Source: Chitinophaga niastensis
GTDB lineage: Bacteria; Bacteroidota; Bacteroidia; Chitinophagales; Chitinophagaceae
DNA length: 64,000 nt
Assembly (NCBI RefSeq): GCF_003014755.1
Contig: NZ_PYAW01000001.1
Span: 1,674,001-1,738,000, forward strand
Reading direction: 5' to 3'
Shown here: in pieces, positions 8,819 through 17,224 of the stretch
Position numbering within the stretch: the first letter of the stretch is position 1
How the letters are laid out: each line of letters opens with the position of its first letter
Notes under the pieces: model-generated
What the model was told of the DNA's origin: nothing
What the model saw: the letters and a program-made list of their open reading frames with translations, nothing else
Database searches by the model: none
Made by a program: the position numbers and the translations under genes

Positions 8819-10132
8819 ATGCCCTTATTAATTGTTATAGCAGCCATTATTTTGTTGGTGATACTTGTTACCTGGTGTCGCTTAAATACTTTCCTGTCCT
8901 TCCTGATAGTGTCGTTGCTGATGGGTTTGGCGCTGCATATGAAGGTGACTGATATTACACAGTCCATCCAGACAGGCATTGGTAAAACATTGGGCTCGTT
9001 GATAGTGATCATTGTTTTTGGCAGCATGTTAGGCAAGCTGGTGGCCGAAAGCGGGGCAGGGCAAAAGATTGCAGGCGGACTAATGAATATGTTCGGACCA
9101 AAATATGTACAATGGTCGCTGATGTTGACAGGTTTCATTGTAGGTATTCCGCTGTTTTATAATATCGGATTTGTACTGATGGTGCCTTTGATCTTCACGG
9201 TAGCAGCACGTACCAAATTGCCGGTGGTATACCTGGGTATTCCTATGCTGGCATCGCTGTCAGTTACACATGGTTATTTGCCGCCACATCCTTCACCTAC
9301 TGCATTGGTACAGCAGTTTCATGCCAATATGGGATTAACCTTACTCTTTGGTATTATGGTGGCCATCCCGGCTATTATCCTGGCAGGGCCTGTGTTTTCA
9401 CGTTTTCTAAAACATTACACTACACCTCCGGGACAAATGTTTGTAACAGCACCTATACCGGAAGATCAGTTGCCAGGCATGATGGCGAGTCTGTTTGCAG
9501 CGCTGTTACCGGTATTTTTACTGGCTGTTACAGCATTGGTTAAATTATGTGTTTCGGAAGATAATATCCTTTATCATATTGCCTCCTGGCTGGGAGAGCC
9601 GCTGATAGTGATGTTGCTGGCGGTATTAAACGGTATGTATCTCTTAGGTTTAAGAAGAAAGATGCCGGTGAAAAAAGTGATGAGCATAATGGATGATGCC
9701 GTACGTGATGTAGCAGTGATCATTCTTGTTATAGGTGGTTCCGGTGCACTCACACAGTTGCTGCATGATAGTAAAGTAAGTGATTACATTGCTACTACTT
9801 TGCAGAACATGCACCTGCATCCATTGTTGCTGGCCTGGGGCATTGCTGCTATTATCAGGATATGCATAGGATCGGCTACGGTAGCCGGTTTAACTACTGC
9901 CGGTATTGTAGCGCCACTGATAGCCACTTCGGGTGTAAATCCCAATCTGATGGTACTGGCCACCGGCGCCGGTAGCCTTATGTTTTCGCATGTAAATGAT
10001 GCTGGTTTCTGGATGTTCAAAGAATACTTTAACTTGTCAGTAAAAGATACCATCAAAACATGGTCAGTGATGGAAACAATTGTTTCTGTAACAGGTTTGA
10101 TTGGTTGTTTGTTACTAAGCCTCATTGTATAA
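8819..10132 (+). CDS. GntP-family permease (candidate D-serine/gluconate transporter)
   Basis: Inner-membrane proton symporter of the GntP family, 437 residues and about 12-14 helices. Family sequences are clear: FGSMLGKLVAESGAGQKIA near the N-terminus, VGIPLFYNIGFVLMVPL, SVTHGYLPPHPSPTAL with the conserved PPHPxP loop, and the C-terminal HVNDAGFWMFKEYF motif. Known members move gluconate and related sugar acids; DsdX of this family moves D-serine. The next two genes, a RidA-like deaminase and a D-serine dehydratase/D-threonine aldolase-fold enzyme only 19 and 54 bases apart, favour a D-amino acid here. That substrate is inference; family membership is not in doubt. Confidence 0.88.
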   Translation: MPLLIVIAAIILLVILVTWCRLNTFLSFLIVSLLMGLALHMKVTDITQSIQTGIGKTLGSLIVIIVFGSMLGKLVAESGAGQKIAGGLMNMFGPKYVQWSLMLTGFIVGIPLFYNIGFVLMVPLIFTVAARTKLPVVYLGIPMLASLSVTHGYLPPHPSPTALVQQFHANMGLTLLFGIMVAIPAIILAGPVFSRFLKHYTTPPGQMFVTAPIPEDQLPGMMASLFAALLPVFLLAVTALVKLCVSEDNILYHIASWLGEPLIVMLLAVLNGMYLLGLRRKMPVKKVMSIMDDAVRDVAVIILVIGGSGALTQLLHDSKVSDYIATTLQNMHLHPLLLAWGIAAIIRICIGSATVAGLTTAGIVAPLIATSGVNPNLMVLATGAGSLMFSHVNDAGFWMFKEYFNLSVKDTIKTWSVMETIVSVTGLIGCLLLSLIV

Positions 10133-10151
10133 CGTAAATGAATAAACGAAA

Positions 10152-10613
10152 ATGACACCTACTGAAAACTTTAACACATTAGGATTACATCTTCCACCGG
10201 CACCAACACCACTGGGCGTATATAAACCATTATTGATAGACGGAAAACATGTGTATGTATCAGGACACGGTACTGTACAAGACGATAGAAGCCTGATCAT
10301 TGGCCGCATCGGGCAGGATATGGATATAGAAGCCGGTAAGCTGGCAGCGAGACAAGTAGGGCTGGCTATCTTATCTACATTAGTAGCTAACCTCGGTAGC
10401 CTGGATAAAGTAAAGCGTGTGATCAAAGTGTTGGGCATGGTAAATTGTACGCCCGACTTTACACGTCATCCTTATGTGATTAATGGTTGCAGTGAATTGT
10501 TTGCAAAAGTTTGGGGAGAGGAGAATGGCATTGGCGTGCGCAGCGCAGTAGGATTTGGATCATTGCCAGACAATATTCCCGTAGAAATAGAAGCATTGTT
10601 TGAATTAGTGTAA
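10152..10613 (+). CDS. RidA/YjgF-family imine/enamine deaminase
   Basis: Small trimeric cytoplasmic protein (153 residues) of the RidA superfamily, known to hydrolyse reactive enamine/imine intermediates such as 2-aminoacrylate produced by PLP-dependent serine/threonine dehydratases. The fold signatures VYVSGHGTV and GVRSAVGFGSLPDNIPVEIEALFEL are present; Arg130 occupies the position of the catalytic Arg of RidA. It is about 25 residues longer than canonical RidA at the N-terminus and belongs to a YjgF-like subgroup. Nineteen bases separate it from the GntP permease, and a dehydratase-like enzyme follows, so its chemistry fits its neighbours. Confidence 0.88.
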   Translation: MTPTENFNTLGLHLPPAPTPLGVYKPLLIDGKHVYVSGHGTVQDDRSLIIGRIGQDMDIEAGKLAARQVGLAILSTLVANLGSLDKVKRVIKVLGMVNCTPDFTRHPYVINGCSELFAKVWGEENGIGVRSAVGFGSLPDNIPVEIEALFELV

Positions 10614-10667
10614 TCATCCACTGATCATCTCTGCGCATTTATAAATGAACAGATAAAAAAATGTTAC

Positions 10668-11771
10668 ATGAATTGGTACGAACTTACAAACGCAGACCAG
10701 ATTGATTCTCCGGCTATTCTTATTTATAAGGACAGGGTAACAGATAATATTGCGTTGGTAAAAACAATGATCGATGATGTACAACGTTTACGCCCACACG
10801 TAAAAACCAACAAGATTGCAGAAGTAGTGCAACTCATGCTGGATGCAGGTATTCAAAATTATAAATGCGCTACTATTGCTGAAGCAGAAATGCTGGGGAT
10901 GGTTGCTGCCAAAGATGTACTGCTCGCCTATCAGCCGGTAGGTCCTAAAATAGTGCGTTTGCTGGAGTTGGTGCAAAAGTATCTTCACACTACTTTCTCC
11001 TGCATAGTAGATAACCACCAGGCTGCCGCTGCTATCAGTGTAGCGTTTGCAGCGCAACAGCGCCGATTGCCTGTTTACCTGGATCTCAATGTGGGCATGA
11101 ACCGTACGGGTATTAAACCCGGCAAAACTGCATTGGAATTATATCAATACCTGCATACTTTGCCAGGTATTTCACCGGTAGGACTGCACGCTTACGATGG
11201 TCATCTGCATGATACGGAGATGACTATACGAAAAGAGCGTTGTGATGAAGCGTATGCTCCGGTAATAATGTTGTCGCAGGAGATTGTTGACAGTGGCCTG
11301 CCGCAGCCGTTAATTGTGGCGGGTGGCTCACCTACTTTTCCTGTTCACGCAAAAAGAAAGGATATACAGTGTAGTCCGGGCACCTTTGTATTCTGGGATT
11401 GGGGTTATGCTAATAATTTACCGGAACAAACTTTTAAGTGGGCCGCATTGGTCATTAGTAGGGTAGTATCAGTAATTGATGAATATCATATTTGTCTTGA
11501 CCTCGGACATAAATCTGTAGCTGCTGAAAACCCGCAGCCACGTGTTTCCTTTCTGAATGCACCTGATGCAGAGCCGGTGTCACAAAGTGAAGAACACCTG
11601 GTGCTGAAAGTGGAAGACACAGAGGCGTATCCTGTGGGCACTGTGCTCTATGGTGTGCCATTACATATTTGTCCTACTATCGCGTTATATGAAAAAGCAT
11701 ATGTAGTGGAGAATAATTCCGTTGTGGCCAACTGGCGTGTTATTGCCCGTGACAGACAAATTATTATCTGA
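10668..11771 (+). CDS. D-threonine aldolase / D-serine dehydratase family PLP enzyme
   Basis: Fold-type III PLP enzyme (alanine-racemase-like barrel plus C-terminal metal-binding domain), 367 residues. The Schiff-base lysine is Lys46 in RPHVKTNK. The C-terminal metal motif reads PLHICPT: His333 and Cys335. From memory, eukaryotic-type D-serine dehydratases use a His/Cys zinc pair while D-threonine aldolases use His/Asp, so the residues favour dehydration of D-serine to pyruvate and ammonia, releasing 2-aminoacrylate that the neighbouring RidA-like protein could clear. Alternatives are D-threonine or other beta-hydroxy-D-amino acid aldolase activity. Last gene of the operon; a convergent terminator follows at 11797. 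Confidence 0.82.
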   Translation: MNWYELTNADQIDSPAILIYKDRVTDNIALVKTMIDDVQRLRPHVKTNKIAEVVQLMLDAGIQNYKCATIAEAEMLGMVAAKDVLLAYQPVGPKIVRLLELVQKYLHTTFSCIVDNHQAAAAISVAFAAQQRRLPVYLDLNVGMNRTGIKPGKTALELYQYLHTLPGISPVGLHAYDGHLHDTEMTIRKERCDEAYAPVIMLSQEIVDSGLPQPLIVAGGSPTFPVHAKRKDIQCSPGTFVFWDWGYANNLPEQTFKWAALVISRVVSVIDEYHICLDLGHKSVAAENPQPRVSFLNAPDAEPVSQSEEHLVLKVEDTEAYPVGTVLYGVPLHICPTIALYEKAYVVENNSVVANWRVIARDRQIII

Positions 11772-11796
11772 TCACTGAATATGCTGACGAAAAATA

Positions 11797-11838
11797 ATAA
11801 GCCCCGTTGAAGCAGTGTCCTGCTCCTACGGGGCTTAT
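11797..11838. terminator. Bidirectional terminator between convergent genes
   Basis: Stem ATAAGCCCCGT / ACGGGGCTTAT (11797-11807 with 11828-11838) enclosing a second small hairpin AGCAG/CTGCT. It lies between the 3' ends of the D-amino-acid operon (+) and the GH20 gene (-) and can serve both; on the minus side the stem runs into AT-rich sequence. Confidence 0.75.
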
Positions 11839-11858
11839 ATAATTTCGGGAAGATAAAT

Positions 11859-14234
11859 TTATTTCATCTCCACATTCCACACTTTCAGATTATCTATTTC
11901 TCCTTTAAATCCGTTTTCCTGATCACCAATTATCTGTAGCGGAAATACCAGTGTTTGTATTTTGGCAATACTATCTTTTGTATTGGGGAAAGAAATTTTG
12001 GTTCCCTGCAAACGTTCAATCAACTTACCATTTACATATAATGCAGTGCCCAGATTATTGCCTGTAATGGCAATGTGTGTCCATGTTTCAGCCGGTACGA
12101 CATAGTTAAAATGATAATGATAAGCTTCTCTTGTAAAACCTAACTTTCCTGTTTGCTGCTGCAATAAAGTAACGGTGGCATTAGGTGATGAAAAGATCAC
12201 TGCATTGGGTTTGTTATCGGCAGCAGGTTTGATATCAAATTGTACGGTATAATTATATCCGATTTCTGTGAGTGGTGTAGTAATAAAGCTGTTATTACCT
12301 TTCAGCTGTAAAGTTTTAGCAGCAGTGATGCGTACGTTTTCTTCCCGTTGTACATTTCTCTTATTACCACTCTTGTCTGTAATTTTTTCTGCTGAAAAAT
12401 CGTACGCTAATACTACGGAATCTGTACCTGTTACTTTAGCGCGCATATTCAGACCTGGCCCTTCTCCAATATTTTCACTTCCTTTTAAGAAGCGGAAGTA
12501 ATCACTTTGCGCCGTATGGCCGTTCCACATTTTTTCTGCCAGCGTTTGCATGGCTGGAAACACGCGGTCATGTACATCTTTTTCAGTAATACCATTACCT
12601 ACATGATCATTCCATACAGCAAATGAGCCACCTCGGATTTGCGGATGCCCCATAGGAAATACCACATTGCCTATCATGTTTGGTTCCCATTTCTGATACA
12701 GGTTATCGGTATCCAGGTAGTCCCAGTAATAGCCGGCAGCGGGTACAATATAAAGTTCTCCATCTGGTGTGCTGATAAGGTCATAGCCCAGGCGCATCAT
12801 TTCTTTTGGATCTGCATAACCGTTATACCAGGCATTCATGGTTACACCGGCTGATTTCACCGGCGTTTTCCCTTGTGCATGTGTGAGTGAGCCCCACATG
12901 CGTACCTTTTTGCCAAAACTTTCTACATAACGGATATAATGGTCCGCAAATGTCCTGAATTTCTCCGATTCTTTCTTTGCGTACTCATCTGTCCCGATGT
13001 GTACTTCGTCGCCTTTAAACACCGGATCCGGGCCTTGCAGGTACTCTTTAAATACATTGTCCACCATGGCGTAGGAGGCGCTGTCTAAATTGAGGTGATC
13101 GCGGCCGTATTTCAGACTTGCGGTTTGTGGTACCGCTTTGGTGAATGCCAGGGAATGCGCAGGAATATCAATTTCCGGAATAATGGTTACAGCGTAGTTA
13201 CCGGCCAGTTGTTGTAATGCAATAAATTCTTTTTTTGTGTAGGAACCATCTTTGGCTGTTAAACCGGGATAGGTATCATTTTCTAAGCGGAAAGCGGAAT
13301 AGGTGCTGTCCCAGTTATTACCAAAGAATTTTTCAAAACCGTTATCGTTGAGATGAATATGAAAATCATTCATCTTGTAGTACGACATAAATTTTACATA
13401 GTGCCGCAGGAATTCCAATGTGAAAAATTTTCTGCCTACATCCAATACAAAGCCACGTACAGCATATTTAGGATAATCACGTGTAATACCTTGTGGAATG
13501 GTTTGATGCTGCTTATCCTGTTCAAGTATCTGTAATATAGTTCTGGTAGCCCAAAATGCGCCACGGGGTTGTATTGCATCAATATTAATATACCCGCCGA
13601 TCTTCATCAGGTATCCTTCTTCCCCTAAACTTTTATCGGTAGGTTGTAAGGTGAAATAAATATCTCCTTTTGCAGGCTTACCTTTTCTGATTGTATAATT
13701 ATTTTTTCCGGTGAGTGTGCGGAGATCATGCAGGAAGGTGGTAGCAATAGGAAGTAACTGTAATGCATATACGGGATCTATTACAATCCCTGCTTTATCG
13801 GGTAACATAAAATTTCCTTTTTCGCCGTACCATTCGCGTAGCGCAGGAATTACAAATGGTGCAGGATTACCGGCATTATTCATTGCATATTTGCCGGGCA
13901 CTGTTACATTTATATTTGGTACATCCATTACTGCGCTGTCCTGCGTACGTTGTAAAACAAAATATAAACTCACCGCTGCATCCGTTAATGGTGTGCTGAT
14001 GTGGCCTTCGCGGTCAATTACCGGTAGCCGGTCAGTGCCCCTGAGCAGTAATTTATAACCTGGAGGTGCAGTGGGTGGTGTAATTTGTTGCGCATCTTTT
14101 TTGATGGCCGGCATAGGTGCTATTGCTGCTATTGCTTTTGCAAAGGCCACTGAATCTGCAGATTGTTGAGCAGATAGGTGTTGGGCATGCAAAAAAGCAG
14201 TTGCTGCCAAGACACTACTGATGATATATTTCAT
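11859..14234 (-). CDS. Beta-N-acetylhexosaminidase, GH20 with C-terminal LamG-like domain
   Basis: Exported glycosidase of 791 residues that removes terminal beta-linked GlcNAc/GalNAc, for example from chitin oligomers or glycans. A signal peptide covers residues 1-22. Residues about 140-250 form the GH20b domain, 255-600 the catalytic barrel (GFVLDVGRKFF, DFHIHLNDNGF, IPEIDIPAHS), with the catalytic Asp416-Glu417 pair in EVHIGTDEY; most family members have GGDE, so Thr replaces a Gly. Residues about 615-791 are a concanavalin/LamG-like sandwich that may bind carbohydrate. A SusD tail relic lies just upstream (14321-14437), suggesting descent from a polysaccharide utilisation locus. No T9SS tail is evident. 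Confidence 0.92.
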   Translation of the reverse strand: MKYIISSVLAATAFLHAQHLSAQQSADSVAFAKAIAAIAPMPAIKKDAQQITPPTAPPGYKLLLRGTDRLPVIDREGHISTPLTDAAVSLYFVLQRTQDSAVMDVPNINVTVPGKYAMNNAGNPAPFVIPALREWYGEKGNFMLPDKAGIVIDPVYALQLLPIATTFLHDLRTLTGKNNYTIRKGKPAKGDIYFTLQPTDKSLGEEGYLMKIGGYINIDAIQPRGAFWATRTILQILEQDKQHQTIPQGITRDYPKYAVRGFVLDVGRKFFTLEFLRHYVKFMSYYKMNDFHIHLNDNGFEKFFGNNWDSTYSAFRLENDTYPGLTAKDGSYTKKEFIALQQLAGNYAVTIIPEIDIPAHSLAFTKAVPQTASLKYGRDHLNLDSASYAMVDNVFKEYLQGPDPVFKGDEVHIGTDEYAKKESEKFRTFADHYIRYVESFGKKVRMWGSLTHAQGKTPVKSAGVTMNAWYNGYADPKEMMRLGYDLISTPDGELYIVPAAGYYWDYLDTDNLYQKWEPNMIGNVVFPMGHPQIRGGSFAVWNDHVGNGITEKDVHDRVFPAMQTLAEKMWNGHTAQSDYFRFLKGSENIGEGPGLNMRAKVTGTDSVVLAYDFSAEKITDKSGNKRNVQREENVRITAAKTLQLKGNNSFITTPLTEIGYNYTVQFDIKPAADNKPNAVIFSSPNATVTLLQQQTGKLGFTREAYHYHFNYVVPAETWTHIAITGNNLGTALYVNGKLIERLQGTKISFPNTKDSIAKIQTLVFPLQIIGDQENGFKGEIDNLKVWNVEMK

Positions 14235-14251
14235 TGTTCACTTTATTTATG

Positions 14252-14286
14252 GAAAACCCTTCGTGCAATATGCGCGAAGGGTTTTC
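14252..14286 (-). terminator. Terminator-like hairpin upstream of the GH20 gene
   Basis: Twelve-base stem GAAAACCCTTCG / CGAAGGGTTTTC (14252-14263 with 14275-14286), loop of 11 bases. It lies just 3' of the SusD relic on the minus strand and 18 bases before the GH20 start, so it probably once ended the susD transcript and now separates the upstream small gene from the glycosidase. The run of Ts is within the stem arm. Confidence 0.6.
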
Positions 14287-14320
14287 ATTATAACTACTAA
14301 AATAGATATTGAGTAGCAGT

Positions 14321-14437
14321 TTACCAAGGTTTATGCTGCGTCATGTTTTTGTTTTGTAATTCATCTTTTGGAATGGGCAGTAAATGCTAATCTGTTGTAA
14401 ATGTCCCTGGCGCCTGTTTACAGGCATAAGACGACTT
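14321..14437 (-). pseudogene. Relic of a SusD/RagB C-terminus
   Basis: Read on the minus strand, the frame ending with TAA at 14321-14323 encodes LLPIPKDELQNKNMTQHKPW. This matches the end of SusD-family outer-membrane glycan-binding lipoproteins, which typically finish in a LLPIP...E...NKNLTQNPGW/Y pattern. In the same frame a TAG (14387-14389) interrupts the sequence one residue before this block, where a Gln codon would fit, and no long open frame continues upstream because the 133-residue gene ends at 14436. No susC is present. Only the last about 20-38 codons survive, so this is called as a gene remnant, not a functional gene. The match is by motif only. Confidence 0.6.
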
Positions 14438-14837
14438 AATAATACAGTTGCGATAAAATATTTGTTTCATCGTATGACTTAGGTTTTAGCCCCATATACT
14501 CTGTATACTGTGTAAGGGTAAGCAATGGTTTCAGCTTTATCTGTAATCCATGCTGCATGCTGTTTAATTTGGTATTGTAGGCAGCTAAATTACTTTGCTG
14601 TAATGGCTGTACAATTAATTTTTGTTTTAAATAGTTAGTGACAATAGTAAGCAATTTAGGTTTCTGTGCATTTGTCAGAAAAAGCGACTTATCCAGTTTG
14701 CTTACGATGGAATTGGCTGTACCCTCAACATTCATGGTGGGTGCCTGAAACAGGGTGTTTGCAGGTAACATGGAGGCAAAGGCTGTATAGCAACAAGTGC
14801 ACAACAGCATGAAGCCTGAGATGATCAGTTTTTTCAT
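14436..14837 (-). CDS. Exported small protein of unknown function
   Basis: I do not recognise the family. The 133-residue product has an N-terminal signal peptide (KKLIISGFMLLCTCCYTAFA) and a soluble, helix-rich remainder with many Lys, Leu and Gln residues (about 45-120), ending in SQLYY. The ATG at 14837 is preferred over an in-frame TTG at 14864 because it places the signal peptide at the N-terminus. The shape recalls Spy/CpxP-like small helical periplasmic proteins, but no diagnostic motif is visible. It follows the lipoprotein gene at 14893 on the same strand, 55 bases downstream, and precedes the SusD relic. Confidence 0.6.
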   Translation of the reverse strand: MKKLIISGFMLLCTCCYTAFASMLPANTLFQAPTMNVEGTANSIVSKLDKSLFLTNAQKPKLLTIVTNYLKQKLIVQPLQQSNLAAYNTKLNSMQHGLQIKLKPLLTLTQYTEYMGLKPKSYDETNILSQLYY

Positions 14838-14892
14838 GTACAGCGTGGATTGGATTTTGGTCAATTACTATTTTAAATATACTAAATAGTTG

Positions 14893-15609
14893 TTATTGCA
14901 TCACCATTTTTATGTAGCGTACCTGTGTATTTCCTTCTTCATCAATTGTAATATATTCAGACAGTACCGTTTTGTTGTTAATCCAGTGGATCATACCGGG
15001 GCCCCAGTCTTCCAGGTTATTTTCACCGATGGGTTTAATATCATTATTATTCACAGAAAACAGCTGGAATCCGTTTGGATCAAAGGCTGCCACGAGGTCC
15101 ATAGACGCGCAGAGGATATATTTTTTATCAGGGGAGATGGCAGGAGCAGACCATGTCATCAATGTATCCCCATTTTGTGGATTTATCAGCTGATAGCCAC
15201 TACCTTCATAATAACTGATGATGGCGCCTTTTCGCTTAATGGTAGGGTAGTTGGCAGCGTAAGCGTAGCCAATATAGTTGTCGTCATTGAAATTGTTGGT
15301 AAATACCCGTTGTTTACCATTTCCCAGCTGAAAGGTTAGTTTATCACCGTTGCGTTTCACCAGCGTATCTTTTTTCAATGCATCTGCTTCACTGGAATCT
15401 GTTGGTGTAAGCGGGTATTTATCAAAATCAGCTTTCTCAATAAAATACACGAAGAATGTTTTATCGCCTATTTGAACGGTATCTTCCGGGGTCTTATTAA
15501 TGGCAGGAGGAGTGGAATCCTTTGCTGTAGCCACTGTAGCAGGTTTGTTATTGCATCCCCATATCAGGAGGGCACTTGCACACAGCAGGAACAATATTTT
15601 ATTCGTCAT
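14893..15609 (-). CDS. Lipoprotein of unknown function
   Basis: Product of 238 residues if started at the ATG at 15609 (an upstream ATG at 15621 adds four residues). It begins with a lipoprotein signal and lipobox LLIWGC, followed by a low-complexity acidic/polar linker. The rest contains short beta-rich segments with repeated DG/NG turns and phrases such as SPDKKYILCASMD that resemble beta-propeller blades of TolB/WD40-like proteins, but too few to assign. Likely anchored in a membrane facing the periplasm or surface. Same strand as the rhomboid gene upstream, 53 bases apart, possibly cotranscribed. No function is proposed. Confidence 0.65.
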   Translation of the reverse strand: MTNKILFLLCASALLIWGCNNKPATVATAKDSTPPAINKTPEDTVQIGDKTFFVYFIEKADFDKYPLTPTDSSEADALKKDTLVKRNGDKLTFQLGNGKQRVFTNNFNDDNYIGYAYAANYPTIKRKGAIISYYEGSGYQLINPQNGDTLMTWSAPAISPDKKYILCASMDLVAAFDPNGFQLFSVNNNDIKPIGENNLEDWGPGMIHWINNKTVLSEYITIDEEGNTQVRYIKMVMQ

Positions 15610-15662
15610 CTTTATTGGCATTTAAGTGTACAAATGTAAGTATTTAGAATTTCAGGAGAGGA

Positions 15663-16286
15663 TTAACCGGATAATCTTTCTCCGTCTGCTTTTGTTAGTG
15701 TAAAGTAGAATATATACCCGGTAATGAGGCCACTAAAAAATCCTGACAGATGTGCTGCATTGTCAACACCAGGTGAAAATAGTGCGGTTATTATATTTAA
15801 TCCTATAAACAGACTTATATATACGAGGAAAGTTTTGCGGGCTTCCCTATGGAACAGGGGAGTGGTGAGCAGGGCCAGAAACACGCCGTAAATGCCAAAG
15901 ATGGCACCGGAAGCACCTACACCTACTGCACTTTTATGATACCAGATGCTTGCATAGTCTGCTATGATGCCCGTAATAATGTAAGCAGTACTGTATTTAA
16001 CACTGCGTAATACCGGTTCCAGGAACATACCAGCTATAAATAATCCCAGCATATTGGTAATAATATGCCATAATCCGGCATGCAGAAACATACTGGTAAA
16101 GAGTCTCCAATACTCTTGCTGCTGCACGGTCAGTGGCCAGTAATTAGCGCCCAGGTGTAGCAGCTGCAAACCATTGCCCCACCATATATCCATACCCGTT
16201 AGTGCGGTGAACAGAAACACCAGTAGATTTAAACCGATCAGCAATAAGGTAACCGGCATTGCTTTAAGTCGGGCTGTGATTTCCAT
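15663..16286 (-). CDS. Rhomboid-family intramembrane serine protease
   Basis: Six-helix membrane protease of 207 residues that cleaves helices of membrane proteins within the bilayer. The catalytic dyad is visible: Ser126 in GVGASGAIFG (GxSG, TM4) and His179 in NAAHLSGFFSG (TM6). The accessory HxxxxHxxxN cluster of TM2 is His69, His74 and Asn78 in MFLHAGLWHIITN. All residues needed for activity are therefore present. Its substrate cannot be inferred from the flanking lipoprotein genes. Confidence 0.93.
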   Translation of the reverse strand: MEITARLKAMPVTLLLIGLNLLVFLFTALTGMDIWWGNGLQLLHLGANYWPLTVQQQEYWRLFTSMFLHAGLWHIITNMLGLFIAGMFLEPVLRSVKYSTAYIITGIIADYASIWYHKSAVGVGASGAIFGIYGVFLALLTTPLFHREARKTFLVYISLFIGLNIITALFSPGVDNAAHLSGFFSGLITGYIFYFTLTKADGERLSG

Positions 16287-16319
16287 CTCCTAAAAGTTAG
16301 TGAAAAATCACCAATAACT

Positions 16320-17201
16320 TTACTCATACCGGTAATCGAGCACAAATTGTGTATCAGATCCCAATTTGGTATAGCCTTCACTGTGCAGGTGTACATTTGC
16401 CTTTGACGGAAAACCGTTACCATTATAGGCGTAGGAATATTGGACAGTAGTATACCGTTCATATTCCTGGAAATGTTGCTTGAAAATTGATTTTTCTTTT
16501 TCTTTAATCTTAATGAGAAACGGATTGTTGGCGCTGTAATGCATCAATATTTGTGATAAACTGCCGAAAGGTGAAATGTGGTCTACGGGTGATATGCCAC
16601 CGCACATCAGGAGCTGATTTACCATGGGACGCAATGGATTAATAGAATCATCCCATTCATAATTGGTAGTCCGGAAAGTGATGAGGGTATCTTTGTAATT
16701 TCCTGAGGAAGTATCTACACAAATATCTTTCCGGTTAGGGGTACCGGTATTATAATTCCAGCTGATGGCTTTTGTGGAGTCAGAGTATTTCATCACAGCG
16801 GGCAGCCCTTTTTTCCAGCGTATCCGGGCAATGCGGGTAGGTTTTTGCGCATCATCAAAATATTGTATTGCTGCAATATTGCCATCTTCATCCCAGGATT
16901 TTACGGTAGCACTTTCATACACCCTGGTGGTGTTGATCTCCCGGGTAGATGTTACCATACCTGTGAGCCTGTTGGAACTATCGTAAGAGAAGACGGTTAC
17001 ATTGGTATCGGCTGGCCAGTTATGTTTTACCACCTCCACGAGGTTGCCGGCGATATTATAGCGGAAGCTGTATTGCGGAATAGTATCCCCGTGAATGCCG
17101 ATACTTGTCAGGCGCGGGATAGTGCTTTTGCATCTGTTGGTACTACAGGCGGAAACGAACACTGTAATGAGCAAACAATAAATAACATTTTTCATACTCA
17201 T
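16320..17201 (-). CDS. Lipoprotein with YD-repeat-like strands, unknown function
   Basis: Product of 293 residues starting with a lipoprotein signal (lipobox FVSAC, Cys19). The body is beta-rich with YD-repeat-like phrases, for example YNIAGNLVEVVKHN and FSYDSSNRLTGMV, spaced about 25 residues apart, as found in RHS-type shells and in short DUF4595-like Bacteroidota lipoproteins. The C-terminal half lacks clear repeats. It most likely is a surface or periplasmic lipoprotein. Second possible start at Met3. Located between the DUF6169-like gene and the rhomboid gene on the same strand. Confidence 0.65.
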   Translation of the reverse strand: MSMKNVIYCLLITVFVSACSTNRCKSTIPRLTSIGIHGDTIPQYSFRYNIAGNLVEVVKHNWPADTNVTVFSYDSSNRLTGMVTSTREINTTRVYESATVKSWDEDGNIAAIQYFDDAQKPTRIARIRWKKGLPAVMKYSDSTKAISWNYNTGTPNRKDICVDTSSGNYKDTLITFRTTNYEWDDSINPLRPMVNQLLMCGGISPVDHISPFGSLSQILMHYSANNPFLIKIKEKEKSIFKQHFQEYERYTTVQYSYAYNGNGFPSKANVHLHSEGYTKLGSDTQFVLDYRYE

Positions 17202-17224
17202 GGCGGAATAAGGGTATGAAAATA

